In this document: one piece after another, positions 25,058-33,723 of the stretch | Position numbering within the stretch: position 1 is the stretch's first letter | Layout: the number at the start of each line of letters is the position of its first letter | Source: a virus | DNA: 64,000 nt | Virus record (IMG/VR): IMGVR_UViG_3300044675_001894 | Span: 1-64,000 of that record | Strand: one strand, 5' to 3' | The notes under the pieces: model-generated | What the model was told of the DNA's origin: nothing | Databases searched by the model: none | Seen by the model: the letters and a program-made list of their open reading frames with translations, nothing else | Position numbers and translations under genes: made by a program

Positions 25058-26070
25058 GCTATTACCAAACTACCAGAGGCTGTAAACGTGTGAACTGTGT
25101 AAGTTCCTACTGTTGTTTTTGTTCCACCAGTAATGGTGTAGCCAGTTGCATCTGTTGTTGTATAACGGCAAATTACAATACCTGAACCGCCAGCACCACC
25201 GTTACCACCACCAGTTGCACCGCTTCCAATTCCACCCTGACCACCTCCGCCACCACCAGTGTTTGCAGTCCCTGCTGTACCAGCAGCACCTTTACCACCT
25301 GCTCCACCTCCACCAGTGCCCCCCGAGCCAGCAGAACCAGAAGAAGCGTTGTAAAGACCACCGCCTCCACCGCCAGCAAAATATGTTGCAGTGCCATTTA
25401 TAGATGTTTGAACGCCAATACCACCGTTCCCAGTTGTACCACCTGTTGCACCAACAGCACCTGCTCCGCCGCCGCCACCACCTCGGTAGATTTGAGTAGT
25501 GCTACCCTGACCACCTGCGTAACCTTGTCCTGATGTTCCAGAAGCACCAGCAATATTGTTTTCGCCACCGCCACCGCCACCAGAGCCACCAGCAGACGGA
25601 TAATATCCTGCGTCGTAAGGACCACCACCTCCACCACCTAGTGAGATTATTGTGCTGAAGACTGAGTTTTGACCTACAGTGCCCGTTTGGTATGTTCCGT
25701 CACCAGACCCTCCTGCACCACCAGCACCAATAGTTACTGTATGTGTTCCTATTGGCAAACCTAAAACAGATTCAATGGTGCTACCACCACCAGTTGATTC
25801 GCCAACAACGGATGATCGGTAGCCGCCTGCGCCTCCACCACCAGCATATGGTCTTCCACCGCCACCACCGCCAGCAACAACAACATATTCAATAGCAAGA
25901 GTGACTGAGTGTTTAAAACCTGCAGACCATGCAGTGCCAAGCCACGCACGTACTAATTTTGTATCAGTTTCAAATATTGTTTGACCTACAAAAGGTGAAG
26001 CAGGGCGAGTAGTACTAGTGCAAACACCTGTTCTAATAGAACCAAGACCGTAGGCAGAACTAAGACCCAT
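25054..26070 (-). CDS. Glycine-rich tail adhesin-like protein 6
   Basis: This 338-aa protein has the shared block (CTSTTRPASPFVGQTIFETD, then KLVRAWLGTAW), IEYVVVAGGGGGGRPYAGGG, a Gly-rich body and the ending IVICRYTTTDATGYTITGGT followed by VHTFTASGSLVIA. It is most like the proteins at 16934 and 21931. The start overlaps the stop of the 112-aa gene by one base. Confidence 0.82.
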   Translation of the reverse strand: MGLSSAYGLGSIRTGVCTSTTRPASPFVGQTIFETDTKLVRAWLGTAWSAGFKHSVTLAIEYVVVAGGGGGGRPYAGGGGAGGYRSSVVGESTGGGSTIESVLGLPIGTHTVTIGAGGAGGSGDGTYQTGTVGQNSVFSTIISLGGGGGGPYDAGYYPSAGGSGGGGGGENNIAGASGTSGQGYAGGQGSTTQIYRGGGGGGAGAVGATGGTTGNGGIGVQTSINGTATYFAGGGGGGLYNASSGSAGSGGTGGGGAGGKGAAGTAGTANTGGGGGGQGGIGSGATGGGNGGAGGSGIVICRYTTTDATGYTITGGTKTTVGTYTVHTFTASGSLVIA

Positions 26071-26408
26071 TAGGCGGTTTGCTTCTCCCAGCCAACGGCT
26101 GTAACTGTTACTTTGGCGGCTGTATCTGACAAACCTTGCAGTGTCTCACCAGCGGTTAATACGATGGCGGTGTCAAACACCATGAGATCGTTTGCGCCAA
26201 TAGGAAGAGCCGACATCAAACGGTTAGCGGCTGTTGCGGCTGAACCAATAGCCAACGTTACAGTACGGTCAATGGTGTCAGTGTTACAGATAATAATCTG
26301 TTTAATGATGTCAGCGTACCCTGTAGCGGCTGTAGCAATGACTGTGGTCGTTGTTCCTAGTTGAACTGGGCCACCAAGCCGTGCTTCGTTTCTGTCTCCG
26401 ATTGCCAT
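26070..26408 (-). CDS. Tail-appendage beta-sandwich protein, divergent copy
   Basis: This 112-aa protein (VQLGTTTTVIATAATGYADI, TIDRTVTLAIGSAA, VLTAGETLQGLSDTAAKVTV) has the repeated appendage-subunit plan, here most like a distant relative of the gene at 19424. It follows the big fibre gene directly with no space and precedes a glycine-rich gene, as the other copies do. Confidence 0.75.
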   Translation of the reverse strand: MAIGDRNEARLGGPVQLGTTTTVIATAATGYADIIKQIIICNTDTIDRTVTLAIGSAATAANRLMSALPIGANDLMVFDTAIVLTAGETLQGLSDTAAKVTVTAVGWEKQTA

Positions 26409-28724
26409 TTACGCTCCTATAGCCATAGTTACTAGTGCTCCTTCAGATGAAGTATTTAAACCACCGCCACCTGCCGCAATTGTTTCCCATTTTACTCCAT
26501 AGGTTGCGGCTGGATCAACGGTAAGAACTTGTCCTGTTGTGCCAACTGACAACTTGGCGGCAGTATTATCTGCGCTACCAACAAACATGTCACCTTTAGC
26601 ATCTAAAAGATTAAGTAAGTTGTTTACAGGTACAGCACCAACTTCTGTCCATGCACTGCTGTAATAGATGTAGGTACCACCGTTAAGAGAATTAAACCAA
26701 ACTTGTCCTGTTACGGGGCTGGATGGGGCGGTATCTGAAACAATTGCTGTTGGGGCAAGTCCACCAACTTCAACCCAGAATGAGTCGTAGTAGATGTACG
26801 TACGAGCCGTGTCTGACTCAAACCAAAGGTTTCCTGAACTAGGTGATGCTGGAGGTGTTTGAGAGACAGTAACACTGGCTCCACCGCCTCCCGCTGATGC
26901 GGCTGTCCATGCGGAGCCGTTATAGGTAAGGACATCTCCAGCGGAAGCGCCACTTGTATTGACGTCATAAATATCGTCAAGAACAACACTTGCCATTGCT
27001 GTTGAGTGGTCTAGTGCATCATGGCGAGCGTCGGTTAAGTACTGAGTGTGGTCATCATCTGCAAGACCAGTCATTGACCCGTGGTCGGAAACAGGTGTTG
27101 AAGGGATTGCATCACCGCCAGAAGAGACACGGCGTAAGTCGTAAATACCACGAATAGCAGCATTTACAGAGTTAGTGAATGAATCGGTTCCTTGGAATAC
27201 AACCTTATGCAATGGGCGGAATTCAAAGATTGGGAATCCGTCAAGGTTAAGGTCTTCCCAAATAGCCGCTTCTGCTTCGCCAATGGTGTTGTATGAAGCC
27301 TGCCCCATGATTGCAATGACTGGCTCATTCAGGTTGTTCGTAGCAATAATCCAAGAGATAGCAAACTTATTGTTATCAATGTCTACCGTTGACCAGTTTG
27401 GTGCGCTGTACGAGTTATATCTTGGGCGAGAAGTACCTTGTTTAAATGCAAACTCTGTTGCTACATCTTTAGTCCAATGCGAGTTCAGTTTGTAGAAAAC
27501 TGGAATCTCAGCATTGCCTTCAAGTACCTGTTGCCAAGTATTTGCTGTAGGGGTGTTTGAATGAACAATGTCAACCTGGAGGTCTTCGTCAAAGAATGTT
27601 CCACCAGCAAGGTCAAACTTGGCATGAGCATCAGATGAGCCGTTGCCAACAATTGAGTAGTTTGATACACCAAAACCGTTCGCAATGACAGCACCACGAG
27701 TTCGGTGAAGATATTCGTGTGTTGCCCAGTCAAGGGTTATACCGTGTCGTTCATCGGCAAAGAAGTATGCCTTATTGTCTACTTCGTTCCAGTAGATATA
27801 GGCAGTTGGGGTATCAGTATCCCAAGTGAAATATGTTGTCTTGTACGCCAGAGCACCTGAAGAGTTAAAATAAATGTAGTAAAGACCAGAAGTGTCTGGA
27901 ATAGTAACCGTTGAAGTGGTTGTTTTTACAAAGCGCTTTCCAGCACACCACACGGTGTATGAAGCAGAAACTGGAGCAATAGAGAATGTGCGTGTGCCTT
28001 CATTAAAGGAAATTACGCTGTCGTCTTTGTTCTCGTGACCCATCGGTTCATTTGATGGGCGAACTGTGTTAACCCAGTTTGTTCCGTTGTATACAAGTAT
28101 TTGACCATTGGTTGCTGATGTAATGGTAACGTCAGTAAGACCATCAAGGTTGGTAGCACCAACAGTTGAGGAAGCAACGTTTACCCATGCTGTTCCGTTC
28201 CACTGGATTAGATCACCGTTTGATGGAGAAGGTGCGGTTACGTTTCCAATGTCATCTAGGCTTGCAACACCACCAGAACCACCTACTTCAACCCATGATG
28301 AGTCATAGTAAACGTAGGTTCTGGCGTTAGTGGAGTTAAACCAGAGGTCGCCCACTTCTGGTGATGCAGGCGCTGTATCAGAAACAGTAAGTGAGGCACC
28401 ACCTGATGCGGCAACATCTCCTGGAACAAACTTGACACCGTTAAAGACAAGTGCTTGAGTTGTTGTTGCACCTGTAGTGTCAATTTCAATGTTGTCTACG
28501 AATAGAGCAGGAGTTTTAAAAGTGTCATCTGTCTTTAGAACATCAGCAGAATCACGATAAAGGTTTACGTCCCCAGCAGATGCGCCAGAACCCCAAGTAA
28601 GACGACCGCCTGCTTCAACTTTTAAGCGAGAAAAGGTATCTTGGTCAACATAAACGGTGACAGCATCAGAACCAGCAGACGCAAGTTGCTTGACAGTAAT
28701 AGGTACTGTAAATTTCTGTGCCAC
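26409..28724 (-). CDS. Large tail-fibre protein
   Basis: This 771-aa protein is the largest in the tail cluster. The N-terminal part (FTVPITVKQLASAGSDAVTV, then FSRLKVEAGGRLTWGSG) is a typical baseplate-attachment region. Repeated blocks with SDTAPASPEVGDLWFNST and YVYYDSSWVEVG follow at about 130-150, 660-680 and 700-720. A central 300-residue domain (DWATHEYLHRTRGAVIANGF, FNEGTRTFSIAP) is followed by TGLADDDHTQYL near residue 555, a common fibre element. The block repeats show internal duplication. Confidence 0.85.
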   Translation of the reverse strand: MAQKFTVPITVKQLASAGSDAVTVYVDQDTFSRLKVEAGGRLTWGSGASAGDVNLYRDSADVLKTDDTFKTPALFVDNIEIDTTGATTTQALVFNGVKFVPGDVAASGGASLTVSDTAPASPEVGDLWFNSTNARTYVYYDSSWVEVGGSGGVASLDDIGNVTAPSPSNGDLIQWNGTAWVNVASSTVGATNLDGLTDVTITSATNGQILVYNGTNWVNTVRPSNEPMGHENKDDSVISFNEGTRTFSIAPVSASYTVWCAGKRFVKTTTSTVTIPDTSGLYYIYFNSSGALAYKTTYFTWDTDTPTAYIYWNEVDNKAYFFADERHGITLDWATHEYLHRTRGAVIANGFGVSNYSIVGNGSSDAHAKFDLAGGTFFDEDLQVDIVHSNTPTANTWQQVLEGNAEIPVFYKLNSHWTKDVATEFAFKQGTSRPRYNSYSAPNWSTVDIDNNKFAISWIIATNNLNEPVIAIMGQASYNTIGEAEAAIWEDLNLDGFPIFEFRPLHKVVFQGTDSFTNSVNAAIRGIYDLRRVSSGGDAIPSTPVSDHGSMTGLADDDHTQYLTDARHDALDHSTAMASVVLDDIYDVNTSGASAGDVLTYNGSAWTAASAGGGGASVTVSQTPPASPSSGNLWFESDTARTYIYYDSFWVEVGGLAPTAIVSDTAPSSPVTGQVWFNSLNGGTYIYYSSAWTEVGAVPVNNLLNLLDAKGDMFVGSADNTAAKLSVGTTGQVLTVDPAATYGVKWETIAAGGGGLNTSSEGALVTMAIGA

Positions 28725-28772
28725 GACCTCAATCGCTTCCTATGTTGTGACCCCTCAAGGTCTATTTAATTA

Positions 28773-30071
28773 CTAACCTACTACAACAATAGTGTAATCG
28801 TTAGCAGAGATGGTGCCGTACAAGACAACTGAGAGAGTGTCTGCGTTAGCACGGGTCACGTCCCCAATTACCGTTGCACCAGTTGATACTTCGTAAATCT
28901 GCACGTTTACATCTGTTGTATTAAAGTTGTGAGTAACTGTGGTGGTTGATACACCTGTGCTACTTGCGGCACAACCCTGCTTGGCAATACGAGCAAGTGT
29001 TGAGGTTGATGTTGTGACTGCACCAGCACTGGTTTTAATACCAAGGTTCGTACGAGCAGTTGCCGCATCACTTGCGCCAGTACCACCGTCTGTAACAGCA
29101 ACGTCTGTACCGTTCCATACACCCGTGGTGATCGTACCAAGGGTTGTAATGCTGGATTGACCAACGTAGTTGGTAGAGATGTCTACAGCGTCTGAACTGA
29201 CCGAGATACGGTCTGTTGTACCTACAACGTTGAGGGTGTTCCCAGTCTTGGTAAGACCGTCACCAGCAAAAATGGATCCAGCAACCGAGAACAAAGCCCA
29301 TGTGAGACCAGTTACACCTACGTTGATGGTTCCGTTGGTGGTGAGTACCCAACCGCTGTCTGCGTTGAGTGTTCCTTCTTCAACAAAGGTGAATGCACCA
29401 GGAGTTACTTCTGCGTTAGAGTCAAAGTCTGTTGCACGAACTGCGGCACCTGAAGCCTGAACAACGTAGATACCATTCTCAGATGCTGTGCTCTGGTCTT
29501 TAACGAGAACACGGTCACCAGCAACAAGCGTTACGTTGGTGTCAAGAGTATCGCCAGCCTCAAGTTGGTTTGCAAGGTTTACAGGGCCAGTAGTTGCGGC
29601 ACGAACTGATTGCTTAACATCAAGCCCTGAACGAGCAGCGTCTACATAACCTTTAGTTGCGGCGTGTGCGTCATCGGTAGGAGTGCCAAACTTGGCTTGA
29701 CCGTTAGCGTCACGGATAACCAACTTGTTGGCGGTTGCTTCTGAAGTAGCATCTGCCAACTTTGAGAAGTCTGAAGCCGATAGAAGACCAGCACTTGCTG
29801 AAGTAGCAAGGTTTGGTGTAATGGTAATAGCACCATTAGATTCGTTAATAGTAAGGGCGGTTGACTGGGAACCAGCAGAGGTAACCCCAGTGATCATCTT
29901 TCGCCATGCGGAGGCGGTAGCGTCGTAAACCTTAATAGTACCTTCAGTGCTATTAAAGATCATGCGACCATCAAAGTTGCCCGTGTTAGGGTCGGTGCCT
30001 ACAACCTCAAACGTGCCGTTAAGCAGTTGATTCTGATTGAGGTCAATATTAGTTAGAAACTTTTGAGCCAT
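28773..30071 (-). CDS. Tail-fibre protein with phage tail-repeat shaft
   Basis: This 432-aa protein has an N-terminal attachment region (FLTNIDLNQNQLLNGTFEV, RMIFNSTEGTIKVYDATASA), AATKGYVDAARSGLDVKQSV, a central DRVLVKDQSTASENGIYVVQ domain, and a C-terminal beta domain with VTHNFNTTDVNVQIYEVSTG. The central part is frequent in cyanophage and actinophage fibres. It sits upstream of the large fibre gene. Confidence 0.85.
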   Translation of the reverse strand: MAQKFLTNIDLNQNQLLNGTFEVVGTDPNTGNFDGRMIFNSTEGTIKVYDATASAWRKMITGVTSAGSQSTALTINESNGAITITPNLATSASAGLLSASDFSKLADATSEATANKLVIRDANGQAKFGTPTDDAHAATKGYVDAARSGLDVKQSVRAATTGPVNLANQLEAGDTLDTNVTLVAGDRVLVKDQSTASENGIYVVQASGAAVRATDFDSNAEVTPGAFTFVEEGTLNADSGWVLTTNGTINVGVTGLTWALFSVAGSIFAGDGLTKTGNTLNVVGTTDRISVSSDAVDISTNYVGQSSITTLGTITTGVWNGTDVAVTDGGTGASDAATARTNLGIKTSAGAVTTSTSTLARIAKQGCAASSTGVSTTTVTHNFNTTDVNVQIYEVSTGATVIGDVTRANADTLSVVLYGTISANDYTIVVVG

Positions 30072-30080
30072 TAAGATTCC

Positions 30081-30512
30081 TTACGTGAGGTAGGCATAGC
30101 CAGAGAACGCTGATGTAAAGTTTACTACAACTTGTGTGGTACTTGAGTAGGTAACTTCCCCGATAACTACTGTTTTGGCGCTATCCACAATGGAGACCGA
30201 AGGGTAGCCACCTAAAGCATGGTTAATTGTCCATGTTGTAGCGACTGTTCCTTGAGTGTGGACGTGGCGAACAGATGCGGGGTAAACAAGATTTAGTACT
30301 TGATTTGGAGCAATACCAGTAATATTGGCGCTTGCGGTCTCGGCAACCGTAACTGTCCCAATGCTAAGAACGTTTGGAGGGCCAGCGACACCTGGGTCAT
30401 GAACTTCAATTACTTGGTCAGCAGGATCCGTGACAGTAGAAACCGTTTTCTTCTGCGTTACCGTAACGTACTTGTTCGGTTGCTTGGTTACCTCAACGGT
30501 TTTGGTGGTCAT
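30081..30512 (-). CDS. Tail/baseplate-associated beta protein
   Basis: This 143-aa protein starts at MTTKTVEVTKQPNKYVTVTQ; the ATG overlaps the preceding stop (ATGA), so I chose it over a longer frame. The second half has the fibre-like module VRHVHTQGTVATTWTINHAL, GGYPSVSIVDSAKTVVIG and VTYSSTTQVVVNFTSAFSGY, which recurs at the ends of baseplate and fibre proteins. Probable structural subunit. Confidence 0.78.
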   Translation of the reverse strand: MTTKTVEVTKQPNKYVTVTQKKTVSTVTDPADQVIEVHDPGVAGPPNVLSIGTVTVAETASANITGIAPNQVLNLVYPASVRHVHTQGTVATTWTINHALGGYPSVSIVDSAKTVVIGEVTYSSTTQVVVNFTSAFSGYAYLT

Positions 30513-31225
30513 GCGGGCGGTGTGGAGATAGCGGCTTCTACAACAACAGTTCCAGATGCCAAACAATCCCAATCACCAGCCGAGTCCTGAACAAACAAAT
30601 CAAAGTTGTAACTACCTGCGGCAATTGTGTTTTTGTCTGAAATATGCATTTCTAATGTGGAACCAGCAATTGGAGCAAGATAACCTCGGCGCTCCACAGG
30701 GAGTGCAATAACGGTCGCTTCTGATGGGGTAGACGAGTACCAGCGCAAGTCCAACACAGTGGTGCCTGCGGTGTCCTTTGCCTGCATGTAGGCGTTCTGA
30801 ACGGTAAGGACGTCGCCATCGGCGTCTTTCCATGTAAATGTGCGACGGAAGTCCACACGTTGCTTGAAACGGATTTCCATTGCCTGTGAGTCCTCCATCG
30901 GGGTTATATTGTCAAGAGCCGACACAACGATTGTACCCCGTGCAACAGGGCGCTGAATATCGTCAATAGTGGCGAGGACGTCATATTCAAGTTCTCCTAG
31001 AGGGAGGTCTTGGGTCTCTTCGGCGCTCAAGTAGAGCATAATGCCATTTGCACTTGTTATTTCAACAGTCACTTCTTTTTTAGCCAAATTCGTTGTCTGG
31101 ATAAATGACCGAGCCTCAGTAGGCTTTATCTGTTTACGGGTGCGGCGATCCTTGACAATGATCAAGCGCTCCCAAGGTAACCCACGGACAATTGAATAAT
31201 TAACGGTGTGGGCACTAGTAGTCAT
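30509..31225 (-). CDS. Baseplate or tail protein, two similar beta domains (BppU-like)
   Basis: This 238-aa protein appears to contain two beta domains. The first has RGLPWERLIIVKDRRTRKQI, LYLSAEETQDLPLGELEYD and VARGTIVVS. The second has RQRVD-like RFKQRVDFRRTFTWKDADGD, MHISDKNTIAAGSYNFDLFV and LASGTVVVE. The repeated L/I..G.Y.FD......G....A.GT..V pattern resembles BppU-type baseplate domains. It is the first gene of the leftward tail-appendage cluster. Confidence 0.78.
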   Translation of the reverse strand: MTTSAHTVNYSIVRGLPWERLIIVKDRRTRKQIKPTEARSFIQTTNLAKKEVTVEITSANGIMLYLSAEETQDLPLGELEYDVLATIDDIQRPVARGTIVVSALDNITPMEDSQAMEIRFKQRVDFRRTFTWKDADGDVLTVQNAYMQAKDTAGTTVLDLRWYSSTPSEATVIALPVERRGYLAPIAGSTLEMHISDKNTIAAGSYNFDLFVQDSAGDWDCLASGTVVVEAAISTPPA

Positions 31226-31234
31226 GTTATAAGT

Positions 31235-31408
31235 TTACTCTACGGAGTCGTCACCTTTTAGAAGGGCGCCAGCGAGGTGTATCACCAAGGAGGCGATTGT
31301 AATCCAGATGCCCCACTTCAGTGTCTGCCCGCTAAGGGTAATCAGGACCATGCCCGTACCACCCAGCGTCCAAGCCAGAGCGTGCATTTCATTAATAAGT
31401 TTCTTCAC
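31235..31408 (-). CDS. Two-helix small membrane protein, holin candidate
   Basis: This 57-aa frame starts at GTG with AGGAG 4 bases upstream. It has two membrane helices (about residues 11-28, LAWTLGGTGMVLITLSGQ, and 32-50, WGIWITIASLVIHLAGALL) with a charged end (KGDDSVE). It fills the gap between the tail gene and the secreted protein exactly. A class II holin has this plan, but other membrane roles are possible. Confidence 0.72.
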   Translation of the reverse strand: MKKLINEMHALAWTLGGTGMVLITLSGQTLKWGIWITIASLVIHLAGALLKGDDSVE

Positions 31409-31435
31409 AAGTCTCCTAGAAAAAGGTCAGATGGG

Positions 31436-33319
31436 TTATCTACGTCTAGAAACGACTGGTGCAGGCAATATAAATGATACCGTAGTTACGGCGATGATAA
31501 CTCTGCGTCCACTGACAGGTATCCCTGATCCAATTGCGGTATAGGTGTCAAAGACACCCTCGTAGATATTTAATTCTTCTTCAAAAGATTCCTTAACGGG
31601 TTCTGGGGCATCTTGCACAGCGTCAACAATGGCAAGACCATCCTCTGGGGTTACAGCCGAAGCCACAATCGCATCAAACACCTCAGCCGCTTGCTCTCCC
31701 GAAACGCTTTCCAGCACTTTGGCGCTCGTAGCCAGTTCGGTGGCTTGTCCTTCACTTACTCCACCTTCTTGAGAAATGACCAAATCCACTACTTGAGCAA
31801 CCTGATCGTTTGTAATGGTGTCATTTTCAAGGATATTTACTACTTCCTCAAACTTACTGTCCGACAGTTCAGGAGTTAAAATGGCATCAAAAGTTTGTGT
31901 CAAAACTTCATCAGATACTTCTTCGTCAAAAATGGCATTGATTACCGTTGCAAACTCGTTGTCATCAAGTGGGCTACTAAGGATCTCTTCAACGAGGGCA
32001 ACAGTTGCCTCATCGGATAAGTCTCCGTCAAAAGCAGCCGTAAAGACCGCTTCCAGTTCTGCCAAAGAAAGGTTAGAACCCAGCAAGTTCTCAACAATTG
32101 CTCCCATCTCTTCTACGCTTGCTTCTGCGCTAAAGACGGTATCCATCACAATTGTAAGTTCTTCACCTGAAAGATTAGAACTCAGCAAAGAAACTAAGAC
32201 TTCAGATACTTGCTCGGTATCAGTCGTATCAGCAAGTACGGCATCCATTACGGCAGTAAATTGTTCTGTAGAAAGGTCGGCGCTCAGAATCTCATCAAGT
32301 GCATCCGTTATCTCTTCGGTAGAAGCATCGGGGGTAAAGATGTTCTCAAGGATGTCTGTCAATGGCTCTAAATTTGGCTCTAAATTTGGCTCTAACTCAG
32401 TTGTGATTGTGGGTTCTTCCACGATAATCTCAGGGGATGTTTCAGTTATCGTGGTTGTTTCTTCGGGAAGCGGCTCCTCTGTCATGGGTTCCTCTACTAC
32501 TGTCGTTGTGGTGCCTGTCGGCACTTCTACGATCACTTCGGGAACGGGAGGCAATGTAGATGTTGTGGTGGTGCTTGTTGTATTCTCCACTAACGTGGTA
32601 CTTGTTGCTGGCACTGTTGTGGAAGTTGAAGAAGTAGATGTTGTCGTCGTCTGAGGTTCAGTACTTGTTGTGGTCGTGGATTCCGTGGTCGTTGTCGGCG
32701 GTATTGTTGTTGTGGATGACGTCGTCGTCGTCGTTGTGGAAGTGGTGGAAGAAGTAGTAGTTGTTGTAGAGGTACTAGTGGAAGAAGTAGTAGAAGTGCT
32801 AGTGCTAGTGGAAGAAGTAGTCGTTGTTTGTGAAATACCGTTCCACAAAGACAAATTACTAATTGTAAGATGACCTGGCTGGCAGCAGGTATCTATTGAG
32901 TATTGACGGAACGTGAACACGTCACCCTCGTTGACGGGTACAGACTTGGTTCCTGTCGCATTGTTCTGTTGTGTAAGCAAGGTGTATACACCGTTAACTG
33001 CGTACTGCGGTGGATCATAGACCCAACCATCATTGGTTTGATATGACCAAGTGAAATCTATTGTGTCTACATCTGCGGGAATTGTGGTCTCAATTTTGAC
33101 CCAATGCGCTCCCCCACAAGGTGATCCTTGCGGCGCTAATTGATTATCAGGACCATGCAGAGTTATGGCGTCGTTTACGACTTCAATGTACCCACCACAA
33201 TAAGTAGACTCACTGTATGTCCATTCACCGAGAGCGTCTGCTTTAACAGAAGTGATTGGCGAAATCCAAGCAAAGAGTGCTACAGGGAAGTAGATCCAAA
33301 AGCCTTTACGAAATCTCAT
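31436..33319 (-). CDS. Secreted Thr/Ser-rich protein with helical repeats
   Basis: This 627-aa protein has five parts: a signal peptide (about residues 1-27, MRFRKGFWIYFPVALFAW then TSVKA), a beta domain with six Cys (about 28-165), and a mucin-like Thr/Ser linker of more than 90 residues (with IPPTTTTES). Then come at least ten degenerate repeats of about 24 residues (such as LSTEQFTAVMDAVLA and LSGEELTIVMDTVFS), and a hydrophobic end followed by RRR. The start is set by AAGGAGG. The ending looks like a membrane or sorting tail. It resembles actinobacterial surface proteins more than virion proteins, so it may be a host-derived surface factor. The function is unknown. Confidence 0.75.
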   Translation of the reverse strand: MRFRKGFWIYFPVALFAWISPITSVKADALGEWTYSESTYCGGYIEVVNDAITLHGPDNQLAPQGSPCGGAHWVKIETTIPADVDTIDFTWSYQTNDGWVYDPPQYAVNGVYTLLTQQNNATGTKSVPVNEGDVFTFRQYSIDTCCQPGHLTISNLSLWNGISQTTTTSSTSTSTSTTSSTSTSTTTTTSSTTSTTTTTTSSTTTIPPTTTTESTTTTSTEPQTTTTSTSSTSTTVPATSTTLVENTTSTTTTSTLPPVPEVIVEVPTGTTTTVVEEPMTEEPLPEETTTITETSPEIIVEEPTITTELEPNLEPNLEPLTDILENIFTPDASTEEITDALDEILSADLSTEQFTAVMDAVLADTTDTEQVSEVLVSLLSSNLSGEELTIVMDTVFSAEASVEEMGAIVENLLGSNLSLAELEAVFTAAFDGDLSDEATVALVEEILSSPLDDNEFATVINAIFDEEVSDEVLTQTFDAILTPELSDSKFEEVVNILENDTITNDQVAQVVDLVISQEGGVSEGQATELATSAKVLESVSGEQAAEVFDAIVASAVTPEDGLAIVDAVQDAPEPVKESFEEELNIYEGVFDTYTAIGSGIPVSGRRVIIAVTTVSFILPAPVVSRRR

Positions 33320-33339
33320 GTCCCTCCTTAGACACGAAA

Positions 33340-33365
33340 GACGGGCCGCCCGCAGGCAACCCGTC
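33340..33365 (-). terminator. GC-rich hairpin before the secreted-protein gene
   Basis: Arms GACGGG (33340-33345) and CCCGTC (33360-33365) enclose a GC-rich inner stem; on the minus strand TTTCGT follows. It lies between the tiny zinc-ribbon gene and the ribosome-binding site of the secreted gene, so it could end the upstream transcript or attenuate the downstream one. Confidence 0.5.
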
Positions 33366-33435
33366 CTCGTTGAGTCTCGGTAATACATTGTACTACATTT
33401 GTAACAACGTACTTATAAAATAGTTTGGAAAACAC

Positions 33436-33579
33436 CTAATATACCCCTTCACAGCAGGCGTCTCTGGACCCGCACTCAGGGCAACGGTAATGGGCATGTT
33501 CTGGGCGCATACGAGCGCCGCACCGAACACACTGCTCGCTACAGTCGGTTACTTCAGTACTTGGAGTTTTACTTCCCAT
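33436..33579 (-). CDS. Small zinc-ribbon protein
   Basis: This 47-aa frame has AGGAG 7 bases before ATG. It carries CVRCGARM and CPECGSRDACC, a two-knuckle zinc ribbon as in many phage transcription- or nucleic-acid-related proteins. Its start overlaps the 3' end of the 52-aa frame by 31 bases in another phase. Function is unknown; zinc binding is inferred from the Cys spacing. Confidence 0.68.
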   Translation of the reverse strand: MGSKTPSTEVTDCSEQCVRCGARMRPEHAHYRCPECGSRDACCEGVY

Positions 33580-33707
33580 GCACCTGCTCCTACAGACCGA
33601 ATGTTTAATAAAACAGACGACTTGTAGCCATGAGCCTTAGCAAGACGCATTGCTTGATCAATTGCGTCCTGCATAGCAGGGGTGTGTATCGGGTAAGTAA
33701 CAATCAC
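33549..33707 (-). CDS. Possible small protein (52 aa)
   Basis: This frame starts at GTG and reads MIVTYPIHTPAMQDAIDQAM then RLAKAHGYKSSVLLN, with a regular helix-strand alternation and ending VKLQVLK. It fills the space up to the divergent plus-strand oxygenase (17 bases). No ribosome-binding site is seen; TAGACT 6 bases upstream could give a leaderless transcript. It may be real, since the gap would otherwise be empty, but evidence is modest. Confidence 0.45.
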   Translation of the reverse strand: MIVTYPIHTPAMQDAIDQAMRLAKAHGYKSSVLLNIRSVGAGAWEVKLQVLK

Positions 33708-33710
33708 ATG

Positions 33711-33723
33711 TATAGTCTACATC
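33711..33723 (+). promoter_or_regulatory. Possible leaderless -10 element
   Basis: TATAGT (33711-33716) is followed by 7 bases and then ATG at 33724, the spacing expected when transcription starts at the A of ATG. There is no ribosome-binding site before this gene, and leaderless mRNAs are common in actinobacteria. No -35 element is apparent. Confidence 0.4.

Noticed and set aside
31815-32654. A 279-codon plus-strand frame opposite the secreted protein
   Set aside because: It is a mirror of the repeat and Thr-rich codons on the other strand (a Ser/Val-rich, low-complexity product), and it has no start signals.
32650-32830. A simple DNA repeat or CRISPR-like array in the Thr-rich linker
   Set aside because: The repetition is in ACN and AGN codons for Thr and Ser within an open frame, with no regular repeat-spacer units.
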